A stretch of DNA of 64,000 nt from a bacterium (lineage in GTDB: Bacteria; Verrucomicrobiota; Verrucomicrobiia; Limisphaerales; UBA11358): contig JAKALA010000002.1 of assembly GCA_021813325.1 (NCBI GenBank), positions 1-64,000 on the forward strand, read 5' to 3'. Within the stretch, counting starts at the first letter, position 1. Every line of letters begins with the position of its first letter. The translations under genes were made by a program, and so were the position numbers. The notes under the pieces were generated by a model that was given only the letters and a program-made list of their open reading frames with translations, did no database searches and was not told the DNA's origin. This document shows, piece after piece, positions 32,431 to 41,696 of the stretch.

Positions 32431-32787
32431 ATGCCGCGACTACCAATTAAACCACAGCGCAACTCTTACCTCGAAGTAATCATTTGCGAGTTGATTGAAT
32501 ACCTCGCCGCCATCACGCCGAGGCCGAGCGCCAGCGTGAGGCCGCACACCACCAGTGTAGGCACGACGTTTCACGCCCAAGGCGGAAACAAAACCACCAG
32601 CGTCCCCGCGAGCGGTTGGAACTATCGCGGCGATTGGGCGCATGGTCCCTGCGATCACGGCGACGTGGTGCGGGTTGGCGATGGCTTTGCGGCGGGCATC
32701 TACCTTTGCATGATTGACGGCAACAATAACGCTCCCGACACCGGACTCGGTTGGATTCAAATCTCCTCGTTCTCGACATGGCTATAA
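32431..32787 (+). CDS. Small tail-tip protein
   Basis: This 118-residue protein has an N-terminal basic helix (LEVIICELIEYLAAI) and a C-terminal WNYRGDWAHGPCDHGDVVRVGDGF ... GIYLCMIDG segment resembling the small carbohydrate-binding or tail-fibre modules that hold an RG(x)W motif. It overlaps the fibre gene by ten bases. Likely tail tip or fibre adaptor. Confidence 0.55.
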   Translation: MPRLPIKPQRNSYLEVIICELIEYLAAITPRPSASVRPHTTSVGTTFHAQGGNKTTSVPASGWNYRGDWAHGPCDHGDVVRVGDGFAAGIYLCMIDGNNNAPDTGLGWIQISSFSTWL

Positions 32788-35402
32788 ATCACGGCGACAA
32801 ATTTGACTTCGCGCAACTCATCGAACTCGCGGCTTCCGCCAACGCCTCGCCCGTAAGCAAGGCGGTGGATTACTTCAAGATGACCTACGACGACAGCGCC
32901 CAGCCGTGGGGCTACCGGATTGTTGATCGAGTCAAAATCACAAACGCGGGTGCGCTTTATCAGGTTGGCGATTTGCTTTCGCTGGGCTGGGGGACGCAAT
33001 ACGAAGTCGGCGCGGTGGGCGAGAGTGGTCAGATAAAACTGCTTAGGGCCATCGACAAGGGCTACGGACTATTTAGCGACACCATGCCCATCAGCGGAGC
33101 GTTTACGGGCGGCAGCGGCAGCGGGGCCACCGCTGCATGGTCGATTGTTCAAGTTGGCCCCAATGTGAATTACGACTTTGGGCAGGGCGGCAACGATTAC
33201 AACCCGCTGCGCGGTCAGATCAATCAATTTTTCATGGTTTCCACCGGCAAGGAGTATCAAGTCGGCAACGAACTAACGTGGCCAGAATGGACCGCAAGCA
33301 AGATCATCGTGGACGCTGTCGCCAGTGATGGCAGCATCACCGCATGGCACTCCGAAGACATCACTGTGACTGGCATCGTGCCGGAAAATTACGACTTGAT
33401 GCTTGTCGTCACCGGCTCCGGTTACGGCGCTAAATTTGGCGGCTATCCCATTCTCGAACCAAAGCCATCATGGCGCACTGAGCTTAACCGGCTACGCTGG
33501 TATATTGCCGATTACATCAACAACACAATGCTGGGCGCTGGACGTGTCATCAGCCCGGAAAAATTATGTTGTTCGGGACCGTGGCCGACCGCTGGCATCA
33601 CGGAAAACTTTGAGGACACCAATTTTTATTACGAAGACAACGGCGTTGCGGAAAGTGTCACACTGGCGTGCGATTTGCCGTCGCTCTCCCCGTCTCCGTT
33701 TGAGGTGGCGATTGTTGACAAAGACGTTGCTTATATTGCCCCGCAAACTTATGGCACGCACATGGAATTTTCTATTTGCGTCGGTGGCTCCTCGCCTTTG
33801 CAAGTGACGGGAAGTTTTACATTTAATGGCTTTGTTGCTTGGGGAGGAACTTTCACATACAACCCGGATGCGTCCTTAGCTTCATGGACACCAGATGGCG
33901 TTGACCCTATTTCGTTGGTTGCAATTTCAGGCAATTTCCCCGGCGCGATGACAGTCACATCAACCCCTGTTCCTACATCCCCGACAACGGGCGGGACTGT
34001 ATCAATCAAATTCGACATAAATGAATCCCTCGCCCCCGGAATCTACACGTTGATTCTCGATGTGACCGCCCCCGCCGACGGAACGTCGCAGCAAACCCAT
34101 ACGGGCGTTAATTTTTTAGTCGGCTTCGGAGGTTCTGTATTGGCAACCGGAACATCGTCCATCACCGTTTCAACCGCCGAGGTAGCGCCCGCCATTCACA
34201 GCTTCAAGACCGTAAAGAAAATCAAACTTCCGACCGACCTGAATGGCCTTGCTCCGGTCATTTACGCCGTTGATTATTATTGCACCAATGGCGCGAGCGC
34301 GGGCGCGGCGTGGAGAACGCCGCCATACCCGCAACCAACCTTCGATTCAGCGCCTACTTACAAGTCGTTCAACCTCTACGTCACCACCTCTTGCAATGGC
34401 TTTTGGTCGGCGAAAACCAAGCCGTTGACAAATCCAAACTTCGTCACGCCTGCTGACATGCCGTGGAATTATATCCGCACTAAAACAGGGTCCGCAGGAG
34501 GGGTGCAGGTGGATTACAACCCAATGCTTTTAGGCGGCGAAGCCCCCGATGACTCCAGTGGTCATGCACAGGTATCCAACAGTTACGATCAATCGTTGCC
34601 TGTGGAATATCAGCGCGAGCTTCCCGAATGGAAGGCAAATACATATTTCAGCGCAGGTTTTAACATCCTCGCCGCTGATGGCAATGTGTGGCGTTGCGTA
34701 AGGGCAGGCAACTCGCAGAGCAGCGTCCCAAGTTGGGCCGCCCCAAACAATGTAACGGCTGGCGGGGTGTATTACTATGAAACCTCCGCCGACTCCGGCT
34801 TGATGTGGCAGCGCGTTTACACGCCCGACCCTCCGTTTACGCAATCAGAGCATCGCCCCCGGTGCATCCCGAATTGGCCGACCTACTGGACTAACGAAAC
34901 CGAGTCCTTTTTAAAACCTCCGACCGCCGACAGTGGCCCGACCAGATTTGGCACTTATGGCCAATGGGTGATGGGCGGCGATGGCGGAAACCCCGATGTA
35001 GGATGGCAAAAAACCAACGGCGACCTGTTTGATTCAAGTCTCCCGACCGATCTGCACGGCGCAATGTGCGGTGCGTTCATCACCTTCATCGCCATCGACA
35101 AAATTCGTGGCTTCCCCGATGGCGACACCGGCCCGACGAGTGTTTACGACGTTGAAATCGGCTGCATGAGGAACGGCGCATTTGTTTCGTTTGGTCATTT
35201 CAATTCGGGCAACACTTACAAAGTCCTGTGGCCTGTGTTCACGACCGACGCCCTCGTATATTTGGCCGCCGAACGAATGCAAATCCGCGCCCTTGCCAGC
35301 AAGGGGAGCGTTAGCGCCGACATCAATGGAGGCGTTGCCGCATTTCCAAACATGGCCGCATTCATCAATGACACCGCCGCCGTCATTGACTTGCTGCCGT
35401 GA
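32778..35402 (+). CDS. Tail fibre / receptor-binding protein candidate
   Basis: This 874-residue protein starts at ATG 32,778, which overlaps the previous stop region. It is Gly/Ser/Thr/Asn-rich and beta-rich with no long helices. A middle section (about 300-500) looks like Ig-like or fibre modules, and a Trp-rich WKANTYFSAGFNILAADGNVWRC unit resembles the small ChtBD/fibre module. Last gene of the late operon, where host-specificity fibres lie. The enzymatic site, if any, is not visible. Confidence 0.68.
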   Translation: MAINHGDKFDFAQLIELAASANASPVSKAVDYFKMTYDDSAQPWGYRIVDRVKITNAGALYQVGDLLSLGWGTQYEVGAVGESGQIKLLRAIDKGYGLFSDTMPISGAFTGGSGSGATAAWSIVQVGPNVNYDFGQGGNDYNPLRGQINQFFMVSTGKEYQVGNELTWPEWTASKIIVDAVASDGSITAWHSEDITVTGIVPENYDLMLVVTGSGYGAKFGGYPILEPKPSWRTELNRLRWYIADYINNTMLGAGRVISPEKLCCSGPWPTAGITENFEDTNFYYEDNGVAESVTLACDLPSLSPSPFEVAIVDKDVAYIAPQTYGTHMEFSICVGGSSPLQVTGSFTFNGFVAWGGTFTYNPDASLASWTPDGVDPISLVAISGNFPGAMTVTSTPVPTSPTTGGTVSIKFDINESLAPGIYTLILDVTAPADGTSQQTHTGVNFLVGFGGSVLATGTSSITVSTAEVAPAIHSFKTVKKIKLPTDLNGLAPVIYAVDYYCTNGASAGAAWRTPPYPQPTFDSAPTYKSFNLYVTTSCNGFWSAKTKPLTNPNFVTPADMPWNYIRTKTGSAGGVQVDYNPMLLGGEAPDDSSGHAQVSNSYDQSLPVEYQRELPEWKANTYFSAGFNILAADGNVWRCVRAGNSQSSVPSWAAPNNVTAGGVYYYETSADSGLMWQRVYTPDPPFTQSEHRPRCIPNWPTYWTNETESFLKPPTADSGPTRFGTYGQWVMGGDGGNPDVGWQKTNGDLFDSSLPTDLHGAMCGAFITFIAIDKIRGFPDGDTGPTSVYDVEIGCMRNGAFVSFGHFNSGNTYKVLWPVFTTDALVYLAAERMQIRALASKGSVSADINGGVAAFPNMAAFINDTAAVIDLLP

Positions 35403-35418
35403 GTCACCCCGGCTTAAT

Positions 35419-36516
35419 TCAGACAACCTTTTCCGGCGTTAGGCTCCAAAAGGCTTCCGCCTGTTCCGGCGTTACCAAAGCGCGATAGTGGCGAAATAGC
35501 ATGTCATAATCACCGTGGCCCATATCCCGCATCGTGGCCTCGACCCCGAACTTAACCAGCGAGCAGGACGCAAACGTGTGGCGCAGACAATCCTGTTGCC
35601 AGTCATCCCACAACTCAGCCTTGTCACGCACAGCCTCGAACCTTTTTCGGAGATTCCTTACAGGCAGATCACCCCGCAGACGCAACCACTCCGCCAGCAC
35701 GGGGCGAATCGTTACATGACGACGCTGCCGGTCCTTCGCATGGACACCTTTAACCGTTATTGCGTCACCCGAAACATCCTCCCAGCTTAAACGGCCCGCC
35801 TCGCGCTCAGGACGCAGCCCAGCGAACAAACAGACCGAAATATAAGCCAACAGCCCTTTGTCACGCTTCGACGCCTCAGAGAGCAATCTGGCGCAATCCT
35901 CAACCGACAGGATTGCAGGTTCCTTATCCAAGTCACCCATTCGGCGGGAGGAAATCTTTTCGAGGCTAGACGAAGGCGACTCCTTCAGGTGGCCTTGCTT
36001 CTTACCCCAAAGGAAAAACGTATTTAGACTCGTAAGGTAGGTGTTAAACGTGCGAGGATTCAATCCGACAAGGAAATCAGACACGTCCGACCGGACGAGG
36101 TCATGCAACATCTTTCCCGTGTGGCGGTGGGCAAACCTACCGACGTTCGACTTGTAAGCCTTCAAGGTTCGACTGGACACCAAGGCCCGCTTGCGGTCAG
36201 CGATGAAGTCATCGAACGCGCTCAGGACACCCTTGGGGTTAATCGAATCCGGCTGAAAGGCGTTAAGCGCATCCCGCAGGCTCACGCCTCTAAGTCGGGC
36301 GTCATTGAAGACCGCAATCAGCTCGTTGCGCTCCGCAGCCGCGAGTGAAAGCCAAACATCACCCGCCTGTGCCTGCTGCAAGCCCAGCGACTCCTTTTCG
36401 GCTTCCGCCTCGGCTCTGGTTTTAAAAAACCGGCGAACTCTTTCTTTCCCTCTTCCATACGACACGGAGAATTTACGCTTACCCCGAACCACGACCGGCG
36501 ACACATTGATTTTCAT
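35419..36516 (-). CDS. int: Phage tyrosine integrase
   Basis: This 365-residue protein has an arm-binding start (VRGKRKFSVSYGRGKERVRRFF), a core-binding domain (ISPKGVLSAF-like, about 110-210) and a catalytic domain. That domain has FAGLRPEREAGRL (first Arg), VHAKDRQRRHVTI (Lys), DCLRHTFAS (H/R box) and DMGHGDYDMLFRHYRAL (His and Tyr). All catalytic positions appear present. The start at 36,516 is chosen because residues upstream lack domain features and cover direct repeats. It is transcribed away from the tRNA and convergent with the late operon, 16 bases from the fibre stop. Confidence 0.9.
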   Translation of the reverse strand: MKINVSPVVVRGKRKFSVSYGRGKERVRRFFKTRAEAEAEKESLGLQQAQAGDVWLSLAAAERNELIAVFNDARLRGVSLRDALNAFQPDSINPKGVLSAFDDFIADRKRALVSSRTLKAYKSNVGRFAHRHTGKMLHDLVRSDVSDFLVGLNPRTFNTYLTSLNTFFLWGKKQGHLKESPSSSLEKISSRRMGDLDKEPAILSVEDCARLLSEASKRDKGLLAYISVCLFAGLRPEREAGRLSWEDVSGDAITVKGVHAKDRQRRHVTIRPVLAEWLRLRGDLPVRNLRKRFEAVRDKAELWDDWQQDCLRHTFASCSLVKFGVEATMRDMGHGDYDMLFRHYRALVTPEQAEAFWSLTPEKVV

Positions 36517-36524
36517 TCCGTAGC

Positions 36525-36542
36525 GTTGGCACTTGTTGGCAC
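36525..36542 (-). promoter_or_regulatory. Paired GTTGGCAC repeats upstream of int
   Basis: GTTGGCAC occurs at 36,525-36,532 and again at 36,535-36,542, ten bases apart, just upstream of the integrase start. This suits integrase arm-type sites or an autoregulatory operator near the attachment site. Confidence 0.45.
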
Positions 36543-36621
36543 ATTTTGCAACCACAAAAGCGCATTTACTCCGCAGCAAGTCCGCATGAACTTTTAAGGA
36601 TGAATGGCACTGGAAATGAAA

Positions 36622-36655
36622 AAACCCGCATAAACAGGGCTTGTTGTGCGGGTTT
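36622..36655 (-). terminator. Terminator of tRNA-Ala
   Basis: AAACCCGCA and TGCGGGTTT form a 9-bp stem around a 16-base loop. Read on the minus strand the stem is followed by TTTTTT, giving a proper terminator 15 bases past the tRNA 3' end. On the plus strand TTTATT follows, so it may work both ways. Confidence 0.8.
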
Positions 36656-36669
36656 ATTGAGGATTTGAA

Positions 36670-36745
36670 TGGTGGAGCCTAGGAGGCTCGAACTCCTGAC
36701 CTTCTCATTGCGAACGAGACGCTCTACCAACTGAGCTAAGACCCC
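36670..36745 (-). tRNA. tRNA-Ala(CGC), probable prophage attachment gene
   Basis: A 76-nt cloverleaf with encoded CCA is visible. The acceptor is GGGGTCT/AGGCTCC with the alanine identity pair G3:U70. The D arm is GCTC/GAGC, the anticodon stem TCTCG/TGAGA with loop TTCGCAA (anticodon CGC), and the T arm AGGAG/CTCCT. Its 3' end faces the integrase, the usual arrangement when a phage integrates into a tRNA gene and restores it. Confidence 0.93.
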
Positions 36746-37025
36746 ATCCATTGCGTTGTTTTCAACGTCTTTTGGTGAATTTTGGTTGTTTAAACTTGTC
36801 TTTGAATAGTGGTTTTGATGATACAAACCTCGCAACCATTTCTCGCAAAAATAATTTATAATCGCCACAAATTCACCGCAGCCGGAATGTTACTTGTAAA
36901 GCTCAAGTAGGCAAGCTCAATATAATGGGAAAACAGACATTTGCTGCGTTGCCACAGAGCGTTTACTTGAAGCCTTGCCAGCAGGTTGAATGGGGGCTGA
37001 AAGATATGCAGCGGGAAAATGCTCG

Positions 37026-37841
37026 CTAATTTTTTGCCAAAAGTTTGGGGAAGAATTTGTGGGCTGTTTCGCAGGTGGCCAGGCTGAGTTCTTCCAGCGA
37101 ACACTGTTTGGTTGTGGCCACTGTTTCGGAAATTTCCTTCACGAACGCGGGTTCGCAACGTTGACCGCGATGCGGCACCGGCGCGAGATACGGACAATCA
37201 GTTTCCAGCATGAACTTACCCTGCGGAGTGGCAGCCACGGCGTCGCGGATGTTTTGTCCATTTTTGAAAGTGACAATCCCGGTGTAACTGACCAGCGAAC
37301 CGATTTCCAGAATTTGTTCCAAGCGTGTGATGCTTTCGCCAAAACAATGGAAAACGCCACGGAGCTTGCTGGCAAACACTCTGAGCTGGGCCAGCGTGTC
37401 TTCAAACGATGCGCGTTGATGAATAATGCAGTTGAGACCCGCTTCCGCCGCCACTTCGAGTTGTTGTTGAAAAATTTCCGCCTGGCGCTTTTTGTAATGG
37501 GCATCGTCCGCAGTCGTGCCGCCATTGGCACCGGGCAAACGGTAATAGTCCAGTCCGGTTTCACCGATGGCGACCACTTTGGGATGCCGGGCCAATTCGC
37601 GCAGGGCGGGGCGAAGGTCTGCCGGAGCGTGCAAGGCTTCACTGGGATGCCAGCCCACGGCGGCATAGAGGGCTGGATGCTTTTCGGCCAGGCCCACGGC
37701 GCGGCGGCTGCTGTCCAGGCTGGTGCCGATTGAAATGATTTTGGTGATGCCGGCTCGCTCTGCGCGGGCAAGCATTTCAGCGAAATCTGACGCGTATTCG
37801 GGATAATCCAAATGCGCGTGCGTGTCGTAAAAGGCGGGCAT
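37026..37841 (-). CDS. tatD: TatD-family metal-dependent hydrolase/DNase
   Basis: This 271-residue protein has DTHAHLD at the N terminus (two metal-binding His), the glutamate in VAIGETGLDYY (about 92), His in LNCIIHQRA and GVFHCFGES, and the final Asp in LETDCPYLAPVPHRG. The complete set matches the TatD TIM-barrel family, cytoplasmic 3'-5' exonucleases linked to DNA repair and degradation. Its start lies four bases after the stop of the TIGR03790 gene, so it is the last gene of a minus-strand operon. Confidence 0.93.
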   Translation of the reverse strand: MPAFYDTHAHLDYPEYASDFAEMLARAERAGITKIISIGTSLDSSRRAVGLAEKHPALYAAVGWHPSEALHAPADLRPALRELARHPKVVAIGETGLDYYRLPGANGGTTADDAHYKKRQAEIFQQQLEVAAEAGLNCIIHQRASFEDTLAQLRVFASKLRGVFHCFGESITRLEQILEIGSLVSYTGIVTFKNGQNIRDAVAATPQGKFMLETDCPYLAPVPHRGQRCEPAFVKEISETVATTKQCSLEELSLATCETAHKFFPKLLAKN

Positions 37842-37845
37842 GAAA

Positions 37846-39459
37846 TCAGGGCTTGGACGCGGTGCTCAACTTCTGTTCCAGCGATTGGATTTGATCTTCG
37901 ATGTGATTTTTCCCGGAATAGTCAGGGTCTTCGCGTAGCAATTGGCGGTAATTGTCGCGGGCTTCGGCAAGATCGCCTTGCTCGATCAATTTCTCGCCCA
38001 AGGTGAGACGAATGCGCAAACGTTGCTGCGGCGTGGGTTTGAGCTTCAGGACGTTTTGCCACGTCTCGATGGCGGAGCTGGGTTTGCCGGAGGCGTCATA
38101 GAGTTCGGCCAGTTTTTCCATGAGCACGGCGCTTTGAGGCGTCTGCGGGAGGTTGGCGACGAATTCAATCAACTGCGGCGCGCGCACTCCGCGGGCCAGA
38201 TCCAGGCAAACCAAGCGGTCGAACGACCATTCGATCAACGGATTTTTTTCCCGCGCCAGCAGCGCGTGCATTTCCGGCGGCGATTTCTGGAACGGTGTAA
38301 ACAGCGGGTCGCCAACCACGGTGGTTTGCCAGGAGAGGGCGGGTTGCGCGGTCCAGGCGGCTTCGCCAAAACTATAGCCGGCGCCCCAGGCGGACAGGAA
38401 AAAAGCAATGTTCGGCGTGTAATGCAAATAGGGTTCATAGACGCAGCCCATGGTGCAGGTGGCTCCCTTGGCCAGCAGGGGACCGCACCAATTGCGCGTC
38501 GAACTACGCAGGGTGTCGGCACTGAACGAATGCAAATGATACGCAAAGGCGCCGGGCATGAATTCGACGTTCGGCAGGGTGAACGGCCCGGAAACGTTGC
38601 CATCATACCATCCGGCGTAGATGGCGATCTGGCTCATGGGGAACGAAGCGGGCAGGGTATTGGCGTTGGTGTCCAATTCGGTTTCAAAGCCAAGTTGCCG
38701 CGCAATTTCCGCTCCGGTGATCATCCAACTGTCTCCCAGATAATAGGCGTCGTTGGTTTTCAATCCGCGGGCGTCAAAATAGGCGCGTCCCCAAAACCCG
38801 TTACTTTCAGCGGCAAGCGCCTTGTCCACCAAGCCCATGGCAATGGCGGGGGTTGGTCCGTCCAGGCGGGAAACGAGCAGCAGCCCGTTGGTGCAATTGA
38901 GAAATTCCTTGTTGGTGCAACCGTAAAACGGATTGGGTAACGGCCCGGCCAAAGGCACTTTTTCTTTGATCAACGGCAGCCAGGCCAGTTCGGAATCAAC
39001 CGCGGCTTCGTTATGGATGGCCTGGCCGCTGGTGATCTTGGCCGCCATTTCATCCAGCGTGGAGGTGGATTCAATTTTCAACGGCATGCCGTAACACAAA
39101 ACCGCGTAGCGGATTTTGGACTGGATCACCCGTGTGCCAATGATCGCGGGATGCCCGTTGGTGGCGGGAAGATCCACGTCGCCAAATTTCCACAGATGTT
39201 TGGACTCCAATTTTTCCACCAGCGGCTTTTGCAGAAAATCGGTGAAATCCGCCCGGGTCATCACCTCATTGGTAGTCAGGCCAAAGCTGAAGATTTGCTT
39301 CGATGGCACCTGTCTGGCCGCCGCATAATGTTCCGCCACGATCTTGGATGCGGGCACGCGCGAGTTGTAGAGGACGATAACTTCATCACCTCCGGCATGT
39401 GCAATCCATGGGGCCAGCGTTACTAAAATTATTCCCGTGAGTCTTGCCAATAAATTCAT
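37846..39459 (-). CDS. TIGR03790-family secreted protein with TPR tail
   Basis: This 537-residue protein has a signal peptide (MNLLARL ... IAHAGG). The main domain begins EVIVLYNSRVPASKIVAEHYAAARQVP and carries YAVLCYGMPLKI, GLVDKALAAE and NWCGPLLAKGATCTMGCVYEPY, the pattern of TIGR03790, a family found in Verrucomicrobia and relatives with cysteine-protease-like traits. About 430-530 form TPR-like helices (AELYDASGKPSSAIETWQNVLKLKP). It is probably periplasmic or surface-attached. Function is not established. Confidence 0.82.
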   Translation of the reverse strand: MNLLARLTGIILVTLAPWIAHAGGDEVIVLYNSRVPASKIVAEHYAAARQVPSKQIFSFGLTTNEVMTRADFTDFLQKPLVEKLESKHLWKFGDVDLPATNGHPAIIGTRVIQSKIRYAVLCYGMPLKIESTSTLDEMAAKITSGQAIHNEAAVDSELAWLPLIKEKVPLAGPLPNPFYGCTNKEFLNCTNGLLLVSRLDGPTPAIAMGLVDKALAAESNGFWGRAYFDARGLKTNDAYYLGDSWMITGAEIARQLGFETELDTNANTLPASFPMSQIAIYAGWYDGNVSGPFTLPNVEFMPGAFAYHLHSFSADTLRSSTRNWCGPLLAKGATCTMGCVYEPYLHYTPNIAFFLSAWGAGYSFGEAAWTAQPALSWQTTVVGDPLFTPFQKSPPEMHALLAREKNPLIEWSFDRLVCLDLARGVRAPQLIEFVANLPQTPQSAVLMEKLAELYDASGKPSSAIETWQNVLKLKPTPQQRLRIRLTLGEKLIEQGDLAEARDNYRQLLREDPDYSGKNHIEDQIQSLEQKLSTASKP

Positions 39460-39492
39460 CCTGCTGATTTGACCATGTAGCGGGTCTTCAGT

Positions 39493-40662
39493 TCAAGGTG
39501 TTTTCCCGAAAAGCGCGTCGTGCAGTCCGGGCATCGGCTCATTCCTGGTTTTATCCCAGTAACGGAAATTGGCGCTCCAGTCCCAAATGCACCAGCCGAT
39601 GTTTTCGGCTTCCGCCGCCCGCCGGAATGCGCCGTAAAAATTCGCCCGCGACTGGGGATCAGCCTTGATATACGCGCCAAATTCGCCGAGATGGACCGGG
39701 CGTCCGTAGTAATCCGACCATTCGTGGATGAATTTCAGTTTTCCCGTGAACGCCAGCGGGCTGCTGGGATTTTGGTCGCGCGGCAATGTGTTGTATTTTT
39801 CAATCCGGGCCAGCACATAATTTTTTGGCTCCAGTTTCATATCCGGGACGAGCGGTTTTCCCGGCGGACCGGGGAACTGAAAACCTGTCTGCTTGAAGTC
39901 GGCGCCCACCCAGCCGGCGCCCTGATGGGTGAAAAAGAACGGATCATAGCAATGCACGGAGACGATCACGTTGTTGTCCGGCGGCAGCACCAGCTTGTTC
40001 AGTTCGTCGATGCCGCCCCAACCGGCGGGTTCCACAAAAAGAGTGCGATGCGGATTGGATTTGCGAATTTCGCTGATCGCCCGCGCATAAATGGGATTCA
40101 TCAGGGCCGTCGTGGCGTTTTCGTGCGGCTCGTTGTCGAGTTCAAAGGTCAGGGCTTTGGGATACGCTTTGTAATAGGCTGCAATTTGCCGCCAAATCGC
40201 GAGGAATTCGTCCGTGGCGCCTTGGGGATCGTGGTCCAATTCGTTGAAATGATGGATGTTGATGATGACCGCCAGTTTGTTGGCCAGCGCATTGGTCACC
40301 ACAAAATCCACTTTCGCAAAAATCTCCGGTGACAGCTTGAACTCCGGAGCCCGGCCGACGTAGCGATGCCAGGCTATCGGAACCCGCACATGGTCGAAGC
40401 CCTGCTTTTTCATCTCTGCAAATTCAGCGGCCGAAACCTTGACGCCCCAGCCGTTCCCGGCTTCGAGATAATCGCCAAGGTTCACGCCATGTTTGAACCG
40501 CTTCGCGGCTTGATAGGCCGGTGTCTTGTGACTGGCGATGGGTTTCATCGCCGGCGGATTGGAGGGAGAAAAAACTTTGGTCCCCTCGGCCCTGGCATTC
40601 CATGCCGAAACGTTTAGGAGCGCGACGACAATGATTGTCCCAATCAGATTTGTTCGGTTCAT
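39493..40662 (-). CDS. Secreted GH5 glycoside hydrolase (cellulase family)
   Basis: This 389-residue protein starts at the ATG giving a good signal peptide (MNRTNLIGTIIVVALLNVSA); the frame extends 15 codons further upstream. The TIM-barrel has RFKHGVNLGDYLEAG, FDHVRVPIAWHRY, VIINIHHFNELDHDP, the acid/base FELDNEPHE and the nucleophile VHLGEFGAY, all characteristic of GH5. It probably cuts beta-glucans or mannans outside the cytoplasm. It lies in the same minus-strand cluster as the MBL hydrolase and TIGR03790 protein; a CE15 esterase lies 6 kb away. Confidence 0.9.
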   Translation of the reverse strand: MNRTNLIGTIIVVALLNVSAWNARAEGTKVFSPSNPPAMKPIASHKTPAYQAAKRFKHGVNLGDYLEAGNGWGVKVSAAEFAEMKKQGFDHVRVPIAWHRYVGRAPEFKLSPEIFAKVDFVVTNALANKLAVIINIHHFNELDHDPQGATDEFLAIWRQIAAYYKAYPKALTFELDNEPHENATTALMNPIYARAISEIRKSNPHRTLFVEPAGWGGIDELNKLVLPPDNNVIVSVHCYDPFFFTHQGAGWVGADFKQTGFQFPGPPGKPLVPDMKLEPKNYVLARIEKYNTLPRDQNPSSPLAFTGKLKFIHEWSDYYGRPVHLGEFGAYIKADPQSRANFYGAFRRAAEAENIGWCIWDWSANFRYWDKTRNEPMPGLHDALFGKTP

Positions 40663-40740
40663 ACGCTGTAATTTACTGAAATGATCGCCAAATTGTCTTG
40701 TCCGCAAAACACATCACAGGACCTGCGGACGCTTGAATAG

Positions 40741-41526
40741 TTACTTTCCAGCCACTCTAAGGCCGTCCCAAGCCAGCGTGACGCCCGGCGGCAGTTCGGC
40801 TTGAGATTTGTCGTGATCATAATCGTGCGTGAGATGGGTGAAATAAGTCCGCTCCGCGCCGATGCGTCGGGCAGCGGCGAGCGCTTCGTCCAGACACATG
40901 TGCGTGGGATGGGGCTTGAAGCGCAGCGCATCCAGCACGGCAATTTCCACGCCGCGCACTTTGGTCATGGCCTCCTCTGGGATTTCTTTGCAATCGCTCA
41001 AATAAGCCAGGCGTTTGCGCCCGGCTTGCTCAAACAAATAACCCGTGGTGATGGTTCGCCCATGTGGCAAATCCAGCGGCGTAATCTTCAGATCGCCGAT
41101 TTCAAACGGGCCGGTGATGACGCGTTCTTCTGGAATGAAATAGCCCTTGGGCCAGGGGCCTTGGTGAAACGCATAAATGAACACCCGGCGCAGATGCACC
41201 ATGGTGGCTTCGCTGGCATAAATGGGCAGGGCGGTGCCACCGTTCATGTCGCAGAAGCGGCGGCAGTCATCCATGCCCAGAACGTGATCCGCGTGGGCAT
41301 GGGTAACCAGCACGGCGTCGAGATGCTTGATTTTTTCGCGCAAACATTGCAGGCGAAATTCCGGCGGCGTGTCCACCGCCAGCTTGACTTGATCCGTGGC
41401 CGCGTAAATCGCCGGGCGGGTGCGCCAGTTCTTGGGATTGGCAAGAAATTCCGGTGGATAATCCATGCCGATCAATGGCACGCCTTGGGAGGTGCCGCTG
41501 CCGAGAAAGGTAAATTCAAACGCCAT
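40741..41526 (-). CDS. MBL-fold hydrolase, PhnP-like
   Basis: This 261-residue protein has a [16 protein letters not shown] start, the zinc motif [13 protein letters not shown] (about 76-84), [18 protein letters not shown] (His) and [11 protein letters not shown] (Asp). Late His residues are in [12 protein letters not shown]. This is the PhnP/cyclic-phosphodiesterase-like branch of the metallo-beta-lactamase superfamily. It is cytoplasmic, with no signal peptide. It is first gene of the minus-strand cluster and divergent from the DUF3857 gene. Confidence 0.88.
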   Translation of the reverse strand: MAFEFTFLGSGTSQGVPLIGMDYPPEFLANPKNWRTRPAIYAATDQVKLAVDTPPEFRLQCLREKIKHLDAVLVTHAHADHVLGMDDCRRFCDMNGGTALPIYASEATMVHLRRVFIYAFHQGPWPKGYFIPEERVITGPFEIGDLKITPLDLPHGRTITTGYLFEQAGRKRLAYLSDCKEIPEEAMTKVRGVEIAVLDALRFKPHPTHMCLDEALAAARRIGAERTYFTHLTHDYDHDKSQAELPPGVTLAWDGLRVAGK

Positions 41527-41696
41527 GCTGACGGGACATTAACAGAATCGAAAATTTCGGCGAATGAAAACGACGTTCGCCTGTCAAAACTCGCGGCTGA
41601 CAATGAGATTGTGGCTTTGGGAGAAGCAATTGCGCGACCGGAATGATTGATTTCCCGGTGCCAATGATTATTGTCATGCCAACATTCTATTACGCC

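Larger units (their letters stand above)
1..36670. mobile_element. Prophage (right-hand part, left end outside window)
   Basis: Contiguous phage genes run from base 1 to the minus-strand integrase at 35,419-36,516, which lies beside the 3' end of a tRNA-Ala gene. The order is replication/recombination, then terminase, portal, protease, capsid, tail, fibre and integrase, as in lambda-like siphophages. Almost every gene is on the plus strand and most neighbours overlap by 1-10 bases. The first gene is cut by the window edge, so the prophage is longer than 36.6 kb. The right boundary is inferred from the tRNA; no attL could be compared. Confidence 0.93.
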
